64,000 nt of DNA from Lingula anatina (GCF_001039355.2 NW_019775881.1:116824-180823); one strand, 5' to 3'. Positions 34,601 through 47,745 are shown, counted from the stretch's first letter. Notes: generated from the sequence alone by a model not told the origin. A program made the numbers and translations.

Positions 34601-37600
34601 GTGTTTAAAATTATGCTGTTAAATGATCAAAAACTATAATCAAAAGATGTATTCTGCAGTCTAGGACAAAGTGTGTGATATCATTTCATTGTGTGAGTAA
34701 GCAAGTGACTTTCAGGTAGCGTTCAAAAAGAATGTATGAATCTATATAGTGGAATCTTTATGTATCAAGTTTTCACACACCATTTATCAGTTAAAACTTC
34801 ATCAAAAGAACCTTTATTTTGTGATATTTAAAATATTATCATTACCTGATTGGAATGTGTGACAATGAGAGTTCTTTGATTAGGGAAGTTATGATACAGA
34901 TTGGAAATTATCTGCACAGCAACATCCGTCTTTCCTGTACCTGGAGGACCCACGACCTAAAATTCAGGAAAGTTTAAACATTTTTTAAAACAAAAATAAA
35001 ACATATTCTATATAATGTTTTCAAATGTGATTATTATATACCATTTTAGAATTAAATCTATGATAAAGATATAATATTAAATAATATAAACTAAATCAAC
35101 TCAATATGAGACAAAATTTGACTAACTGAATTAATCTCCAGTAACACATAATTGTTACTTACCATGGTCAGTCCAGGCTGCATCCCAGCTTTGATAGCCT
35201 CCACCTGTGTGGGAGTAAACTGGATGGCATTTCTGTCAAAAACAATAAGCAATACTTATATCAGCCAGTTTTTACACATATACTCTATACCTATATCCTC
35301 CATAACCTTATGGCTATAATGTGGGTACTTGAATAAATGATTCCTGACAAAAACAAACTATCCTCCTTTTGGTCCAGCAGACATTAGAAAAGTGTAAATG
35401 CAACACAATATTACACTGAGTTCTTTTTAGCATTCATGCTTATGTACGTGCTAATAAAAATATATGGCTAATTTCAGTGTAAAAACACAATTAAGTATAC
35501 ATAGAAAATATGAAAAAAATTATGTAATTAATAAATCTATAAAACACTCAACTTAAAATTATATGCAAAGTGTACACTTCTCTTGTTTGAGAACATTTAC
35601 CTCTTAGGCTGACTATAAGGGTAAGGACCTCTGTTGGGAATAACATGGGGTTCAACCAGTATTGTATTCTCTGGAACCTCCTCCTCTTCGTCTGCTTTCT
35701 TCTTTCCAGAGTTAGATGGGAAGGTTAGTCTAAAATACACATTTACGGACATGTCAACTCAGCTTGATGTAGATTAAACACTCAATACTTAAACCATGTA
35801 CAAATGAGTCAAGCAATGTAACACTGTTACTGTACATATTTATATATGTTTCTGTGCCAATAACAATCAAATTACATATAAAATAATAATACCTGAAAGG
35901 AGGCACAAGTTTGGCTGGATCTGTCACCTTAGGCTTTAAAGTCCAGCCAGGGAAACATGACACCAAGTGGTCATAGTTCAGAAAAGTATCATTCCAGTCC
36001 AAACTGCTGATAAAATTTGGCATCCTGAAAAAGGATTATGTACTATGGAGATCAGAGTATTTTTGTTATGCAAACCAATATCCATTTGTCTTTTGCTTCA
36101 CACTAAAAAATAAAATAAATTTTGAAAAGGGGGTACGCAATCAACAAAATATTTTTGCAATACCTTAAAACTGTTTGTTGCTCAAACAAGATGTTATGAA
36201 ATATGAAGAAAATAAATCATACTTTATCACAAGGCACATTTAAGCATAGATTACTAAGTATGCTGTAAATTCTAGATGAGGAGTTAAAAACTGTAGCAAA
36301 ACAATTGACAGAACTGAACAGAAACTAAGTTTATTGAAATCCTGATAAACATTCACATACACAAATGCACACATACTGACATACAAACTGTGCAATCACT
36401 ATCCATGTAAACAGGCAATATGTGTATATGCATGTGTAGATAAGTAAATATATTTTATTCAATATTCCCTCACTTTGAGTAATGTGCTGCACCAGGGTCC
36501 CCATAGCCAAGAATAATGTCATGTAGCCAGTCAGGTACCACACACTGGGTATTCATCAGGTCTCTTATAGTTTCCAGAACAGCTTTGAAATTATTCTCCT
36601 TTGGTCTCCTCCTCATCATGATGTTAAAGGTCTCATAAACATCCTGTGAAATAAAGGAAAGAAATATATATATGTACATGTGATTCATATAATTCCACTG
36701 GTATATGCATATACAACTCTGTCTCAGCCACTAATGTTTATCAATCTGTATGTTGCCCATGTCTTAATGAAAGAAGTGATTTGGAAATAAATGTGGTTTG
36801 GCATAGGGATGTTGTTTGCAACAGTACTTTAGACACTGCCTCAAGAAATATGTTACTTACTCACCAATTTTAAACAACCATCATTCCAAATAATTTTTTT
36901 CCTATTCAAGTAACACATTTCTTCTAAAAATCATTTATAACATAAATCTATATCACTATTCAGAATTTTGAAATTGAAGTCTTAAGTAATTACATTCAAA
37001 ACTTTACATTTTGGGAAATATAACTGATATAATTAAAATGTAGATATTTAGTGAGAAATTGCTGTAATATCCTTACCTCTTTGCCTTCCACAGTTTCTGC
37101 CATATCTGTCTGGTACTGGTTAGGGTCCAGCCACACTCTGTATGTCCTGGTGTCTCCTGGCAAGTCGGGCTTTGGTTCTGGACCTAAAATAACAAGGGAT
37201 TGTACTTCACAATAACACTGCAATATAAACAATGGCAAACGCAGGTATAGTTGAAATGGAGTTACACAGAGAAACATCATAATACAACCAAGCTATATTG
37301 CTTAAGCAAAACACACACACGCACGCAGGCACACACGCACGCACACACACACACAGTCTGGTCAAATAAAACTGCTGATAAAAATTTCAAATTAAAACGT
37401 TCTCATCTTCATTCAGGCCAAATCACTCATTACTTAATGTAATGTGCACCTATACACTACCATCCACTTTTGTAATCACATTACACAGCAGCAGTTTCAA
37501 CATATACTCTACTTACCCTCCTCAATTACTTTTCCATCTGCATCCAGCAAGCCCTCAATTTCACATCCCCTGACATAGGTTAGTCCAACTTGTGGTATAA

Positions 37601-40600
37601 AGGGCTCTTTGTGGTTGTATCTCTTCCCATAGCCATGCTGAGGACGTACTGTCACCAGGAATGCCACATCATGTTTTCGCAGATCTGCAATTAGAATTAA
37701 TGCATTAGACTAGAGCTTATTTTAAAAACGGTGTGTTACCACATCCAATGAAACTTACTGAGCAATATTTAGGGGAAAATCAGTCTTGTTGTTTCCAAAA
37801 ACAGCAGGTTCTTAAGAAAAAAGTAATAGGAAAATCAATTAATAGACTGGACATAATGGACAGAACAGAGGCAGAGACTGAGATTTCCTTACTTTCCCAT
37901 TCATTTTTGATTTCTGGTCTGACACTCAGATGCAGAGTGATGTCTGCCCTAACCCTGGCCGGGTGGTTCTCTCCCAGATTGGGCTTAGCAACCTGTTACC
38001 AAATAATACAGTCATAAGTTATAGATTCACAAATGGTCAATAACTATAATAAGAAAACAGTACCTTGTACGTTTTTCAGTTGTGAAAGCAAGGGCTCGAA
38101 ATCATTTGCATTATTTAATTAATGAAACAACCAATATTGCAAAGACAATCAATACGGCATTAAATTCTTACCTCTACCACACTGAAGGAGACAATGGGCT
38201 GAGCCATTCTAGCCCAGCCATTGAATAAAGTAGTGCCATCTTCTGCCTTCCAGGGCTGCATCTTGCTCACAGACTCTTCCACATCCTGACGTATCTCATC
38301 TGAAAAAAACATCAGTCATTTTGAGAAATGAACCAAATTTAAATGATGAAACATACACACTTATACCATCTATCTTAATTGATAATAAATAATTATCCAA
38401 TTTGAAAGAATTGCCACTTACATGTAGATTCCAGTCGGAAAAGGTGGAAATTTCTCAACAAGTAGTCATGTAAGGTGAGAAATTGTAGGTTTAGTTTGGG
38501 GAGGGCTAAACAACCTGTAAAACAAAATACATCAAATTAAGATTACACTGGAGGGTGACCAAAATCGTTGAGATTCAACAAATGAAATCATAAGTGAGTT
38601 TTTAATATTATGGCATTTTACTGAAACTGTACAAAATTTCAATCCTCACCTTCTCCAGAAAAATATGCAGTGGGGACAACATTTTCATCCCATATAACTT
38701 CTTCTGTGGGATACAAAGGCATGTCATTCAATGCCTCTAGTTGAGACTGTCTTCTCATATTTCTTGACACCTAATTAAATTTTAAAAAACTTGTTAAAAT
38801 AGGAAATGCTTTAACTGACAGAATAATTATCGATAGATTTTTTCATTAATTCAGTGCCTTGACTGTTTATGTTTACTAGGCTTTTAAATTTTCAGGAATA
38901 ATTAGGTGTGTAGGCTAAGATCCCATTCACAACGAGTTGAGCCAGGCTTTACAAATCCTGGCGGACGTACATGAAAGAAAAACCGCCTAATCTTTTAATA
39001 GTCTCTCCGCCTCTCACACACCTCCCCACACGTCGTCCCTGCGGGGTACAGTCATTAAATCTCGGCTCCGTTCGCCATGCAGAAACTACCTGAGAAATAT
39101 TAAGTGTGTTTGCTCATCAATTAAACTCGAGGTGAAGAAAGCATGGCGGCTGGGGGCGATCGAAGGAAAAAATCTCTTATGTTCCAGTGATTGGGAAGGT
39201 TCAAACCACCCATGGGTCAATGGCCCCTCCTGGGTCACCCTTAATGGGCCATTTTGCATATCAATGGGCCATCGCTTGACATTTATATACTTTCATATTT
39301 TAAACATGACAAATATATTTGAAATATCTGTATCAATATTTTTGGGAATAATATGATAAGGTTTTGCAGTTAAACTTTGATAATATATTTATTTAGTTAA
39401 GACTTTTATTTGTCTTTTTCAATAAAACCATTACAATGCCTTCTTTACTGAACTTATTTGAAGACTAAATGAAAAAACAAAATGATCAGAAAACATGTAA
39501 TACTCATTAGTAATTGGTTTTTATTTGATGAAACCATCAACAAGAGGTAAACAATCTAGATCTCTGAAAACCTTGATTACTCAAAACTGAGAAAATGTAA
39601 ATGAAATTGTCTTCACATACTGTCTAGCACTTATTAATCAGTCTTACTGAAAAGAGATTTCATTACTTAATGAAGTAATCAATTAAACTCGAGGTGAAGG
39701 TACAGTCATTAAATCTCGGCCCCATTCGCCATGCGGAAGCTACCTGAGAAATATTAAGTGCGCATGCTCATTGCTCTCGGCAAACTTCGGCAATTGCGTT
39801 CGATAGCTTCCGAATTCGTTCCTGAGACGTCTTCAGGTATGAGAGGAAAATTACGCTAATCAGTTGACGAATAGTTTATTGACGAGGAGACTCTTTTTAA
39901 AAACGCGAGGTATAACAAAATCACGCGCCCTTATGGCGCACAAACAGGACTTTTTATGCGCCCAGTTACGATTCTATGCGCATATGGCGCGTTCCTTCCC
40001 AATCACTGATGTTCTATTATCTTTCAAAACAGAGACGAAAAAGATATGAACTGGCCAGTAGAGCAGCAATGAATCGGCTATCTACGGAGATAATGTCACC
40101 AGAGATATTCACGGAGATAGGCCTACCCAGCTGATCCAAGACCAATGAGCATGCGCACTTAATATTTCTCAGGTAGCTTCCGCATGGCGAATGGGGCCGA
40201 GATTTAATGACTGTACCCGCCAGGGATGACGTGTGGGGAGGCGTGGGAAAGGCAGAGAGACTATTAAAAGATAAGGCGGTTTTTCTTTCATGAACGTCCG
40301 CCATATTTAGTTCCAGGATTTGTAAAGCCTGGCTCAACTTGTTGTGAATGCGATCTAAGCAACTTCATTGTCAAAGTTTGGCAGCCTCTGAAGCAGATTG
40401 TGGGCATTCTTCTAAAATAATATTTTTAATCAGTTCAAAAGTTCTATTTCTTACTTACCAAGATTTCTAAGAGAAACTCAGAGTTATATGCATTTCCTTT
40501 GTTCTCTTCTGGAGGTTCGACTAAATTGAGATATGAAGCAATCATCTGGAGATCAAGATTGCTGTAAACCAAACAGATATTAAATAGCAAGTGCCATTAC

Positions 40601-42391
40601 ACACAGTAGACATTACACAGGTGGTAAAGTCACAAAATACATCAAAACAATGTTTGAATTAGTTGAATGTCCTTAAGGAACACACAATTTTGATAATCAA
40701 ATAAAATAGCATACACAAATATTATAGATGGATAACTAATAACTCAAAAGAATATCAAATAATCTAAAAAGTTATTTACAAACATGAGGCATTTTAACGC
40801 TCCGAAAAGAAAATTAGACATTTAAATAAGTTAGGGCATAATTTCCCACTCAGGTTATTTTACCTAAGTTCCCCAAAGTGCTTCAGCAGAGTTTCCCTTG
40901 TATCTACACTTCCAACATTGCTTACAGCAAATTTCCTCAGATCCTCTGGGTAATACTTAAATGCTGCTCTCTGCAAATAAATATTTCTATATTACTCATA
41001 ACTCTTCCAATAGGCCAGACTAACAAACAATGATCAAATACCAGTATACACCAAACAGGTATTAACTTTTCACATAATAAAATATAGTAGATACTGAAAA
41101 TGACCTTTCACTCGACTATTTTAATTATATTTTTAATTTTTCTACTTTGTTTAACGTCGAAAACAATTTACAATTCTATACTATCTACAACTTTATTTTT
41201 CACTTGAATTCAAAATGTATCTAAAAATCTGTCTTGTTTTCTAAAATGAGGAAAAACTAGAGGATCAGAGAGGCGATACCGCCTCCGAATATTGTACCAC
41301 CAGCTGGAGCAAGCGCATTCGTATAGACCCCCACATACACAAAATAAGGGGTGCAGCCACCAGTCTTGTGCTTGACAAGCTGTAAAAATGCAATCAACAA
41401 GAATTTTCAAAATATGCAAAAAATATATATAACTAAAAATGGTGCAATCAAAGTTAAGTTCATTGTAAGGTAGGTCAAAGGTNCAATTATCATGCAAGCG
41501 AAAAATTTCCTTTAAGATAAATACAAATGATTATCACGATAATCTCTGACAGAAAAGTGGAATTTCTGTATGAAAATCAAAACTATCTGCAATTTTGCCT
41601 AATTTCTCAACAAAAAATAATAAATTATATACCTGCAGATCAAGGAACTTGTTGTAATGATTGTTTGTCATCTCTAAATCTGTCAGAGCTTCCCCTGTGT
41701 AATCATTTATTTGAAAGTCTGTGTAGAATTTCAACATGTCCAGCAACTGGAAAATAATCTCATGTGTCTCAATAAGCAACATGCAATTCTGAGCTCTAAA
41801 TACTTTCACATTATTAAAATCTATGACTTTTTATACACTGTCAAATTCTTCCAAACTATAGCACTATTGACAATTTAAATTGCTATTTTAAAGATTGTAA
41901 TTAATATAATTGTAAAGACTGCTGAGTGAATGTATCTGTCTAAAAGACCAGTAGTGCACCACATGGTCTCCTGACGAGGAAAATGTTCTTGTTTACATTT
42001 AATAGTAAATGTAAAACTGACCTTCCTTCTTAAAACAAGTTGTAACTGAGCTGAAGTTAGGATCAAAAAGAGATGACAAAATTGCAGTTACATCAAAAGA
42101 CTTATAATAAATCAAATGACTTACACTGAAGAAAGCAAGTACTCATCACTCACTTGAGAAAATAATTTTCCTTCCTCCCTCTTTCCAAGCTTTGCGAGTG
42201 TACACCTTACAATAAAGTGATGGTCATCAAGGAGCACATTGAAAAACCTGCGAGTTGGCAGCAGAGATTCCAAACCAATAAGTAACTCCAGAAACCTCTC
42301 ACAGTACATCACTTTGTCCCTTGACAAGTCACCTGAAAAATTTTCCACAATAATTGAAATTTTCATCTCAGACATCTCAGTATAATGGCTA

Positions 42392-42425
<34 letters not shown>

Positions 42426-43257
42426 TAAGGTTTTTAGCTACTATAAAGAACTTACCTGTTTCCGGTATAGATTCTAAGATTGTGTAGAACTTGTGTATCA
42501 GACGGGACAGGAAACATCTTTCATTTGTAGCCTTTTCTAGAGCAGCTGCATCTAGTTTAGCATCTTTTTTTTGTATGACTTTCCAAAATTTCTTCATCTT
42601 TGGAAACTTTTTGAAAATCTCATCTCTGCGTCCCTATGAGAGTGATGACATTTTTTTGCTCTTATTTGATCATATACACCCATATGTACAAGTAGGATAG
42701 ACCGCTTACACAAAGACCAAAAACCCATATCTTAAAGAATACATTAAAAAACACAGAAATAAGCTCAAGCTCATTCAGTATTTTCACTCTGTGTAAACAG
42801 CATAACAAAAACAATTATTATTTATAGTATGTGACAATTGTTAGCAAAATATCACAAACAGATAAAAGGCCTTTAATAGAAATGATTGAAGTTCTTTTTC
42901 AGCTAAATAACCAAAACTAAAATGAGGTTTGTTAAAGTTTCATACACAAAAAAAAATTGCTGATAGTTACTTACAGGCAGGATGCTGGCCCACATAGTAA
43001 GTGAGACGATACTCTGAAATTGCTCTCGTATTAGGTCAACTTCCTAAAAAATATCAATCAGTATTGAAATCAAGAAACATGCTTTTAACTGTTTACTGTA
43101 ACAAAGAATTTATGCTACACCACTATACACGAGAATAAATCTATTTTTCATGAGTAATGACTATATTAAATTAGAATTTTCCACACTCATATTTCCTCTT
43201 TCATTAAAAAAGGTGATTAAATGGCAAAAAATTAAGAAAGAAACAAATTAAAAAAAT

Positions 43258-43338
<81 letters not shown>

Positions 43339-46281
43339 TTACTGCTGCTGCCAAACTATTTTCATGCTGTGTGCAGGTGGACATTAATTACTCACCACAC
43401 TGTTAAAGCAGTGATTCAGGAAGACCAAGAGAACCGTTTGTTCTCTAAGCGTAAGATCATCTGCCAGAGATGTTGCCATGACCCGACTGAAGAAACCTCC
43501 AAATTTATCTGGAAACATCTGAAATGCCTTGAAAAATAACAGCAGAATACATAAAGAACATGCCAGCAACAACTTTTTCTATTTCTGGGGAAATCTTAAA
43601 AAAGAAAAAAACTCATAAAATATAATCCTACAACAATAACAGACATTTTTTGACAATGAATAGGTTAAAAAACTCTTTTCAAGCATCAACATTCGTCACA
43701 AATAAAAAAGTGACGAATCCTTAAGATAAAATCAATTTTTCAATAAAGTGCCACAATCTAAAAAGAAAAAAAGAAAAAAATATTTATTTCAGCTGAATTA
43801 CATTTATCCTTAATCTACAATGCTCACATCCAAAATAAAAAAATAATTAACAGATGTTTATTTACCTCCCAGGCTGGGACTCTTTCCCTGAATTTTTCAT
43901 TCACCATGACACAAATGGTCAAAATGTGAGCACGGCTTGCCTAAAATGAAAATAAATTACAACATTTATGTCAAATTGAATACTATGCCAAGCACAGTCA
44001 AAGACCTACACTAAAATTAAATTTACTCCATTTCATAACCATCCCATTTTTCAATTTCCTTTCCTGCTGGCATAATTTTTGTTTATATCAAATAATTCCT
44101 TATTATCACATCAGGTACAATAGAAAGTGTACATTTTCAGGATCATGGAAAAACTGTGAAACATGCACTAATTATTGGGTGAACCAAAATAAATGAACAG
44201 AAATACCTTGTCTTCAGTGAAATTTGGCCAAAGATAGTTTTCCAAATATTGACTGAAAATACAATTAAACAAAAACTTAATTTTATGCAATCATAACATA
44301 TTTATTAAAACTTTGGCTATGTAGGGAATAACTAACAATAACAACGATGCCTAACAACGATGTTTGGAAATGGTAAATTTATTTTCACAAAGTATTTTCT
44401 AATAAGTGCTGATGTTCAATATTAAATAATGGTACTTACTCATAATATTAAATAAAAATGACATTTCCAAACAATATTTCCAAAAACAATGATCGATCTA
44501 ATACCCAGTTCAGGAGATTAAGAAGTTCCAAATTGAATTCATGTAAAAAATGATTTTTTTGAGAGAAACTGAAAAATGATAACCCTCAAAAATGGAATAA
44601 ATGAGGCATTTAAAAACTTATGAAATATAAAGATATATAACTAAATACCTGAATTCCAACATCATAGTCCTTCTCATGGCAAACCTGCAAAAAAGTTCAG
44701 ACATTAAAGAAGTGTAAAAAGATGACACCTAAATACAATTTTATTTGACTGGGTTGCCATCATACGTTATATTCCTGGATTCAATTTCTTTCATATGAGA
44801 CATGTGACTTTGCTTTCTTTAAAAATATGATTGAAAATAAATACACTTTCTCAAGAATGCCTATACATTATGCATTAAACGATGACAAGCAATCTGTATT
44901 ATTTAATGCTTTTTTTCAATATGTTCAAATTGAAAACTTACTTTGTTCCAAGAATCTCCTTCTGATAAATGTCATCTATTATCTGTAAAAAATATTATCA
45001 GTTATGTCAAATCCACTGTTTACACCAAAAAATAATTCAACAAATTTCTGTCATATTCCAGATATGCTGAAACTGCTGGTGCTACAATTTATAACTGATA
45101 AAATTTCAGACTCGTAGAAAATAATGTTCAGTTGGTCTTAGTGACTGGCAAAAATTGTTAAAGCCAACATTTTGCTTTTGAATTTAGCCATTGTTTGTGA
45201 CAGGCAATTTTTATAATTAATTTCCAACTGCTTTGAAAAGTTTTCAATACGTATATTATGTAATCTCAAACTGGCAACTTATCTGTAGTGGTTTGGTGTA
45301 AAACAACGGACAGCAGAAAATACCATACAAACCACAGTACTTAATATATAATCTTTGTGATCTATGTTATATATTATATATACAGCAGCTGGGCTATATC
45401 CTCCCCAGGGAGGTGAGGACATCTACACCCAGTTTGTATCAGGGCCAAAAATGATTAGGCATCCAATGTAAACCGCACTGAGATGCAGATGGAGTGCAGT
45501 ATACAAGAGCTTAACTTTACTTTCACCTTTTTTATCAACAATTACACATATATTTAATGCAAATTCCAATGACAACAAATCTTTAACAAGTTAGGTGATT
45601 TACCTTAGGATTAAAAGGCAATCTTGTGGCTCCTCTTTGTGGAGACCAATACTGGTTGGCCAACTAAATATCACAAAATAAATTAATGTATCATACATGA
45701 CAATATTAAACATATGCTTTACATAAAGAAAAATTATGCACAAAATTCTTAGCTAGATCAGTTCAACATATAAATAAAACATTACAAGAATTTTGGTACT
45801 GGAGAGGGGCATATAAATTATCCTCACATAATCTTAAATATTCTCTGTAATTTATCTCAAAAATTGTCATTTCCAGAAATTTGGTAGAGGAGGGGATAAC
45901 ATTTAACATGAAACAGGCTTTTTTTTTGGTTTACTAATGTAAGACTTTTCTTTTTTTAACTAAAAATTATGCCTTAAGCTTATGTCAACATGCATGCATA
46001 CTAGCAATCACTTTCCAACACATTCTTCACAATAGCAGTCATCTGAAGATAACCCTTAGAATGGTGAAAATGAACATAAAACACAAGTGCACTCAATTTA
46101 ATTCAAATGATTTTTTATCAACTAATAAATCTTTAATTATTGTAAACACAATGTTGGTTAGTCAACTAAAGTAAGTGTACTTCTTTACCTGTGTTATTAT
46201 ATCAGATTGTATTTGCTCAACTGTAGGAGCTGGACCTTTGGCCTTCTTTTCCCCAGGCCCTCCTTGCAAATGAGGGTCCAT
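28657..46281 (-). CDS. AQR: AQR (Aquarius), intron-binding spliceosomal helicase
   Basis: SF1 Upf1-like RNA helicase of the spliceosomal intron-binding complex (with SYF1/XAB2, ISY1, PPIE in known systems); it contacts introns upstream of the branch point. 39 coding exons, 5' to 3': 46281-46189, 45663-45604, 44982-44942, 44684-44649, 44252-44207, 43940-43866, 43527-43396, 43043-42975, 42633-42456, 42332-42154, 41746-41633, 40970-40864, 40561-40459, 38770-38650, 38514-38422, 38299-38172, 37992-37893, 37684-37517, 37183-37077, 36643-36474, 36024-35893, 35729-35601, 35232-35163, 34956-34846, 34181-34072, 33765-33630, 33281-33228, 32774-32619, 32359-32222, 32053-31982, 31789-31602, 31367-31196, 30971-30801, 30582-30497, 30286-30175, 29899-29837, 29675-29562, 29357-29191, 28744-28657. 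They sum to 4389 bases (1462 aa; human is near 1485). Helicase motifs: GPPGTGKT about 820-827, MEESAQ about 1058, GDHHQLPP about 1092-1099, RYQGQQND about 1259-1266, VAMSRAR about 1289. The first half is the armadillo-like region. The first ATG abuts a TATTTCAG acceptor; an in-frame upstream ATG at 46374 exists if that intron is absent. Confidence 0.96.
34331..34504. mobile_element. Short inverted-repeat element (MITE-like), copy A
   Basis: 174 bases in an AQR intron. The ends CTGGGGTAGCGCTA and TAGCGCTACCTCAG are inverted repeats, flanked by ATTTA on both sides, which may be the target duplication. There is no coding capacity. A related copy with the same ends lies at 52051-52206. Confidence 0.75.
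37308..37356. repeat. (AC)n microsatellite
   Basis: Imperfect ACACGC/ACAC tract in the AQR intron between exons 37183-37077 and 37684-37517. Confidence 0.9.
38914..40360. mobile_element. Long inverted-repeat element inside an AQR intron
   Basis: The 1.45 kb insert is framed by arms of roughly 200 bases. The left arm begins GCTAAGATCCCATTCACAAC. The reverse complement of the right arm begins GCTTAGATCGCATTCACAAC. Both continue through GAGCCAGGCTTTACAAATCC, CATGAAAGAAAAACCGCC and GTACAGTCATTAAATCTCGG. Part of the left arm recurs in direct orientation at about 39700-39775, preceded by AATTAAACTCGAGGTGAAG, which is also found at 39119. Sequence at about 39137-39680 may therefore be a later insertion or internal duplication. 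The centre (39776-40140) is GC-richer than its surroundings. No transposase is seen, so it is non-autonomous. Confidence 0.75.
40033..40134 (+). other. Exon-like coding fragment carried in the element
   Basis: After an acceptor-like TCTTTCAAAACAG, 33 codons stay open to a TGA at 40132-40134. The peptide looks ordered and helical ([28 protein letters not shown]). It lies between the inverted arms and runs antisense to AQR. I do not recognise the source. It could be a captured host exon, a relic of the element's own gene, or chance; a run of 33 codons alone is weak evidence. Confidence 0.3.
41192..41379 (-). CDS. AQR: Possible alternative AQR terminal exon with its own poly(A) signal
   Basis: In the AQR intron between exons 41746-41633 and 40970-40864. 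An acceptor-like TGATTGCATTTTTACAG at 41380 leads into 40 open codons ending TAG at 41257-41259, then AATAAA on the same strand at 41192-41197. The upstream AQR exon ends in phase 0 and this frame begins in phase 0, so splicing would add [12 protein letters not shown]... with a Gly-rich hydrophobic end ([18 protein letters not shown]). The product would be an AQR truncated after about 341 residues of the armadillo-like region plus 40 new ones. The main AQR frame skips it and matches the family across the junction. An unrelated inserted repeat is the alternative; an N lies about 100 bases upstream at 41483. Confidence 0.4.
42395..42424. repeat. (AAT)n microsatellite
   Basis: About ten AAT units in an AQR intron. 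Confidence 0.95.
43259..43336. repeat. (TA)n microsatellite
   Basis: About 39 uninterrupted TA units in the AQR intron just downstream of the 43527-43396 exon in transcript order. It is self-complementary and likely to be length-polymorphic. Confidence 0.98.
45395..45530 (+). repeat. Interspersed repeat tail (SINE/DNA-element-like)
   Basis: Contains AATGTAAACCGCACTGAGATG and, 14 bases on, GTGCAGTATACAAGAGCTT. This resembles the widespread repeat 3' end GTAAAGCGCTTTGAGA...GCGCTATATAA. It lies in an AQR intron. The identification rests on this motif only. Confidence 0.35.
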
Positions 46282-47168
46282 CTGAAATACATCATTCTTT
46301 TGTATTAAAGGTGAACTATCATGAGATCTTTCCCAGAAACAAAACTTTAAAACCTCTTTCCTGCCACTGGACATAAATCTTATCTAGGAAAATTAAAAAA
46401 AGCCTAAGCCTTGGTTAACTATTTTTCTTTCAAACTCTAATGCACACCACAGTAACACTTTGCAAGTTTGCTAGTCTAACTGTCCAGAACAGGCTACAGT
46501 ATTTGGCAGAGCCTGAGGAGTTAATATTTAGTTAAAGTGCAAAAAGGCAAAATCCTTGAAACAAAGGTGACAAATGACCTCTAATCAAGCACTTAAAATT
46601 CGTGTACTCACGACTGCTCAGAATATAAGACAGTTTCTATATAAGCTCGAACATTTGCTGTGAACAATTAAAACCTCCACATTTACAACAAATTTAGAGC
46701 GTGATTCCGCGAAGTGGTTTACCGGAAACTGTATCATTCCATATAAAACCAGACTCTATCTTTTGAAATACCGTGATTTTATAGCGCACAAACATAATGT
46801 TTATAGCTCATGAAATATACCTAACTATATAAAAAATACTAATCTTTATTGCTTTTCTGTATGTTATACTATTTAATAGGTATACATGAAATAAACGGCA
46901 GATAAAATTAATTGTTGTTTGATGCAGAAATGCACTTTCCATTCTTGCAGAATGCTGTGATCAACCCAAGATGAGCCACATGGGATTTTCAAAGTTTAAC
47001 AAAGAAGTCAGAGGACGACTTTTTCAGTATAGAAGACAAAAGTAGTGAATTTAATTAAAGTTTCGTCTAATAACTATTACCAAGTAGTTGATTAACCTTT
47101 TAAAAACGGATCGAACACTAATGAAGGAGTACCTTTTCTAAACATCACATTTATCCTGTTTTCCAGGT

Positions 47169-47745
47169 CACCGGTGTGGCGTGTACCGCTCGGAGCGTGA
47201 ACCATCCGTTCTGCTCATGCGCACAAAGTGCAGGCAAATCTAAGAGACTTCCGGCGTGTACAGTCCGTCTCTATCGAGTCATCAATACATTCTTAGCCTT
47301 TAATAAACATGCACTGTTGAGAACATACTGCAAATTCAAACAGTCTTTAGAAGTATTCATATCTTATATAGATGTTCACTTCTACTGCGATTTCCCTCAG
47401 GTGGCCATATCAACACACTAGCCTAGTAAAATCAATACTAAAATAGTACGCCAACAGCTGAATAACGACGGCCCGTCCACGGTATGTTCATCCATGCGTC
47501 GAACTGTAATTTGACGCTGATTCTCTATCAAAATTATCAATAAACACATGAATTTTACCTAGAAATATCCTCATCATAGTATATGTATAATGAGGTAGGA
47601 TACCACGGAGATGAACTAGCCATATATCAGTACAGGTGAATAACAATGGATCATTCACGAAACGGCTCATACACGCGTCTGCTGCATGTACAATCGGTCA
47701 GGACGGATGGTTCACGCAGAACTGACTGTACACATGACACCGGTG
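47169..47745. repeat. Inverted repeat with CACCGGTGT ends
   Basis: The left arm (47169-47213) and the reverse complement of the right arm (47700-47745) share CACCGGTGT, GTGTAC and GCGTGAACCATCCGT in the same order and spacing, with a few mismatches. The 486 bases between are not repeated. This could be a MITE or two diverged promoter copies. Confidence 0.5.

Noticed and set aside
40017-40337. 106-codon frame on the - strand in the inverted-repeat element
   Set aside because: It runs through the repeat arm and opposes the better exon-like frame at 40033. Ser/Pro-rich chance composition is likely.
41257-41379. Reading this GC-richer AQR intron block as an snRNA or tRNA
   Set aside because: No match to U1-U6 or U11/U12 signature sequences, and no tRNA A/B boxes. 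The acceptor, open frame and poly(A) layout fits an exon better.
28745-46188. snoRNAs in AQR introns
   Set aside because: I looked for box C (RTGATGA) with a paired box D (CTGA) and terminal stems and found no convincing set by eye. A dedicated search (snoscan or Infernal) would decide.
46282-46374. In-frame upstream ATG adding 31 residues to AQR
   Set aside because: A good acceptor (GATGTATTTCAG) directly precedes ATG 46281, and the family N-terminus is short. The longer start is kept only as an alternative.
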